From Siphonodentalium dalli (taxonomy: Eukaryota > Mollusca > Scaphopoda > Gadilida > Siphonodentaliidae), in assembly GCA_032622095.1 (NCBI GenBank), contig CP136065.1, forward strand, positions 216,482,151 to 216,546,150: DNA of 64,000 bases. Reading direction: 5' to 3'. The translations under genes were made by a program, and so were the position numbers. Each line of letters starts with the position of its first letter. Position 1 is the stretch's first letter. This document shows positions 63,310 to 64,000 of the stretch, one piece after another. The notes beneath the pieces are model-generated. The model worked only from the letters and a program-made list of their open reading frames with translations, was not told the DNA's origin and ran no database searches.

Positions 63310-64000
63310 CTGCCTGGTCATATCAATGCATAGAAGCATGAACGGAACTATAGCATTCATGGAGATTTTTAATGAAAGTATTCATGCATTTTATTATAGG
63401 TACAATTTTATAAAGAACACCAAGAACGATATATACATCGAATGTATTTGCAAAGATGGCAAAATATGTGATTCAATGTATTTAAATAAATGAACAAATT
63501 CCATTTACAACAATGATGCATGGAATCTTTGAAAATGGTGCTTTCGGCCAGACAACGGCACGTGCGCGTTTTCACATCCGGAAACCGAACATAATGCACG
63601 CTATATCGTATAACCAAATGACGAAATGGCTTAATGTTCTGCTGTTCTGTATCCAGAATTGAGATCAACAGATGTGTGCGGGCTGTTATGGAAGACGCAT
63701 GTGACTCGGAATTGTATTATTTCGTCTCACGGATACTATATATAGATTATTATAATCGGGGGGAGGGGCACATGCCTGTTATGGTATATGTTATAATTTA
63801 TTGGTCAATCTGAATGGAACAGCGACAGCCCATACAGTAGAGTTACCACTCTTAGTTTGGCCAAATATACTGGGTACATCACACTCACTTCCCTTATTAT
63901 GTGCCTACATATCGCGAAAGTTCACATGACCTCGTTTCAATTTCGGAGCTACATGTAAGATTCGCTTCCAGACTTTGTTGTGTGTTCTTCACTATTTTGG
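63310..64000. other. No gene recognised; repeat fragment
   Basis: Positions 63755-63890 match 49247-49390 (GTTATAATTTATTGGTCAATC region, GAATGGAACAGCGA, GTAGAGTTACCACTCTTA). The overlapping open frames at 63245-63668 have no recognised motif. Confidence 0.45.

Overview
This is animal nuclear DNA: AT-rich, intron-containing, with very low coding density and a dense, nested load of transposable elements. The host exons belong to the SLC5 sodium/solute symporter family. The LINE and the LTR retrotransposon are invertebrate types. A marine invertebrate, perhaps a mollusc, fits best, but nothing in the window fixes the species (inference, low confidence).

Host genes. Six plus-strand copies of one exon, the coding first exon of an SLC5-type transporter, lie at 11143, 14045, 28991, 33520, 36636 and 62178. 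Five reach the same point (codon E of an S-A-F-E or S-A-Y-E-like motif) in phase 0, where a splice donor sits or should sit. Copies 1, 3 and 5 are intact. Copy 2 is split by a 635-bp transposon and has a GC donor, copy 4 has an in-frame TGA, and copy 6 loses its 3' half. No second exon was found anywhere, although some copies are only 2.5-4 kb apart. The array is therefore either a set of alternative first exons that splice to a body beyond the window, or a trail of orphan exon duplications. At 1657-1903 two tandem glycine-rich terminal exons, each with its own acceptor, end a gene that starts left of the window. A 31-codon candidate exon lies at 60292.

Mobile elements. (1) A complete Ty3/Gypsy-type LTR retrotransposon on the minus strand (49941-58591) has LTRs that look identical, a TACTG target duplication, intact gag and pol joined by a textbook -1 frameshift signal, and two further small ORFs. 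(2) An APE-type LINE ORF (16430-19908) has three lesions. (3) An 8377-bp element with 28-bp terminal inverted repeats (37954-46330) is inserted in a palindromic TTAA element. It has mirrored subterminal GTTACA motifs and a decayed minus-strand gene. (4) A double-hairpin cassette recurs inside elements whose outer inverted repeats differ. (5) There are numerous TIR, foldback and MITE-like elements at 3307, 4315, 8087, 10177, 11620, 14093, 15508, 21979, 26737, 28160, 35173, 48927 and 62726, several with exact target-site duplications, plus short retro-insertions with 12-bp duplications at 5994 and 40721.

How it fits together. Exon copies 2, 3 and 4 share upstream flanks. Comparing these flanks gives natural filled and empty sites that delimit several insertions. 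The exon array grew by segmental duplication and has been repeatedly interrupted by transposons. All similarities were judged by eye; no alignment or database search was run.
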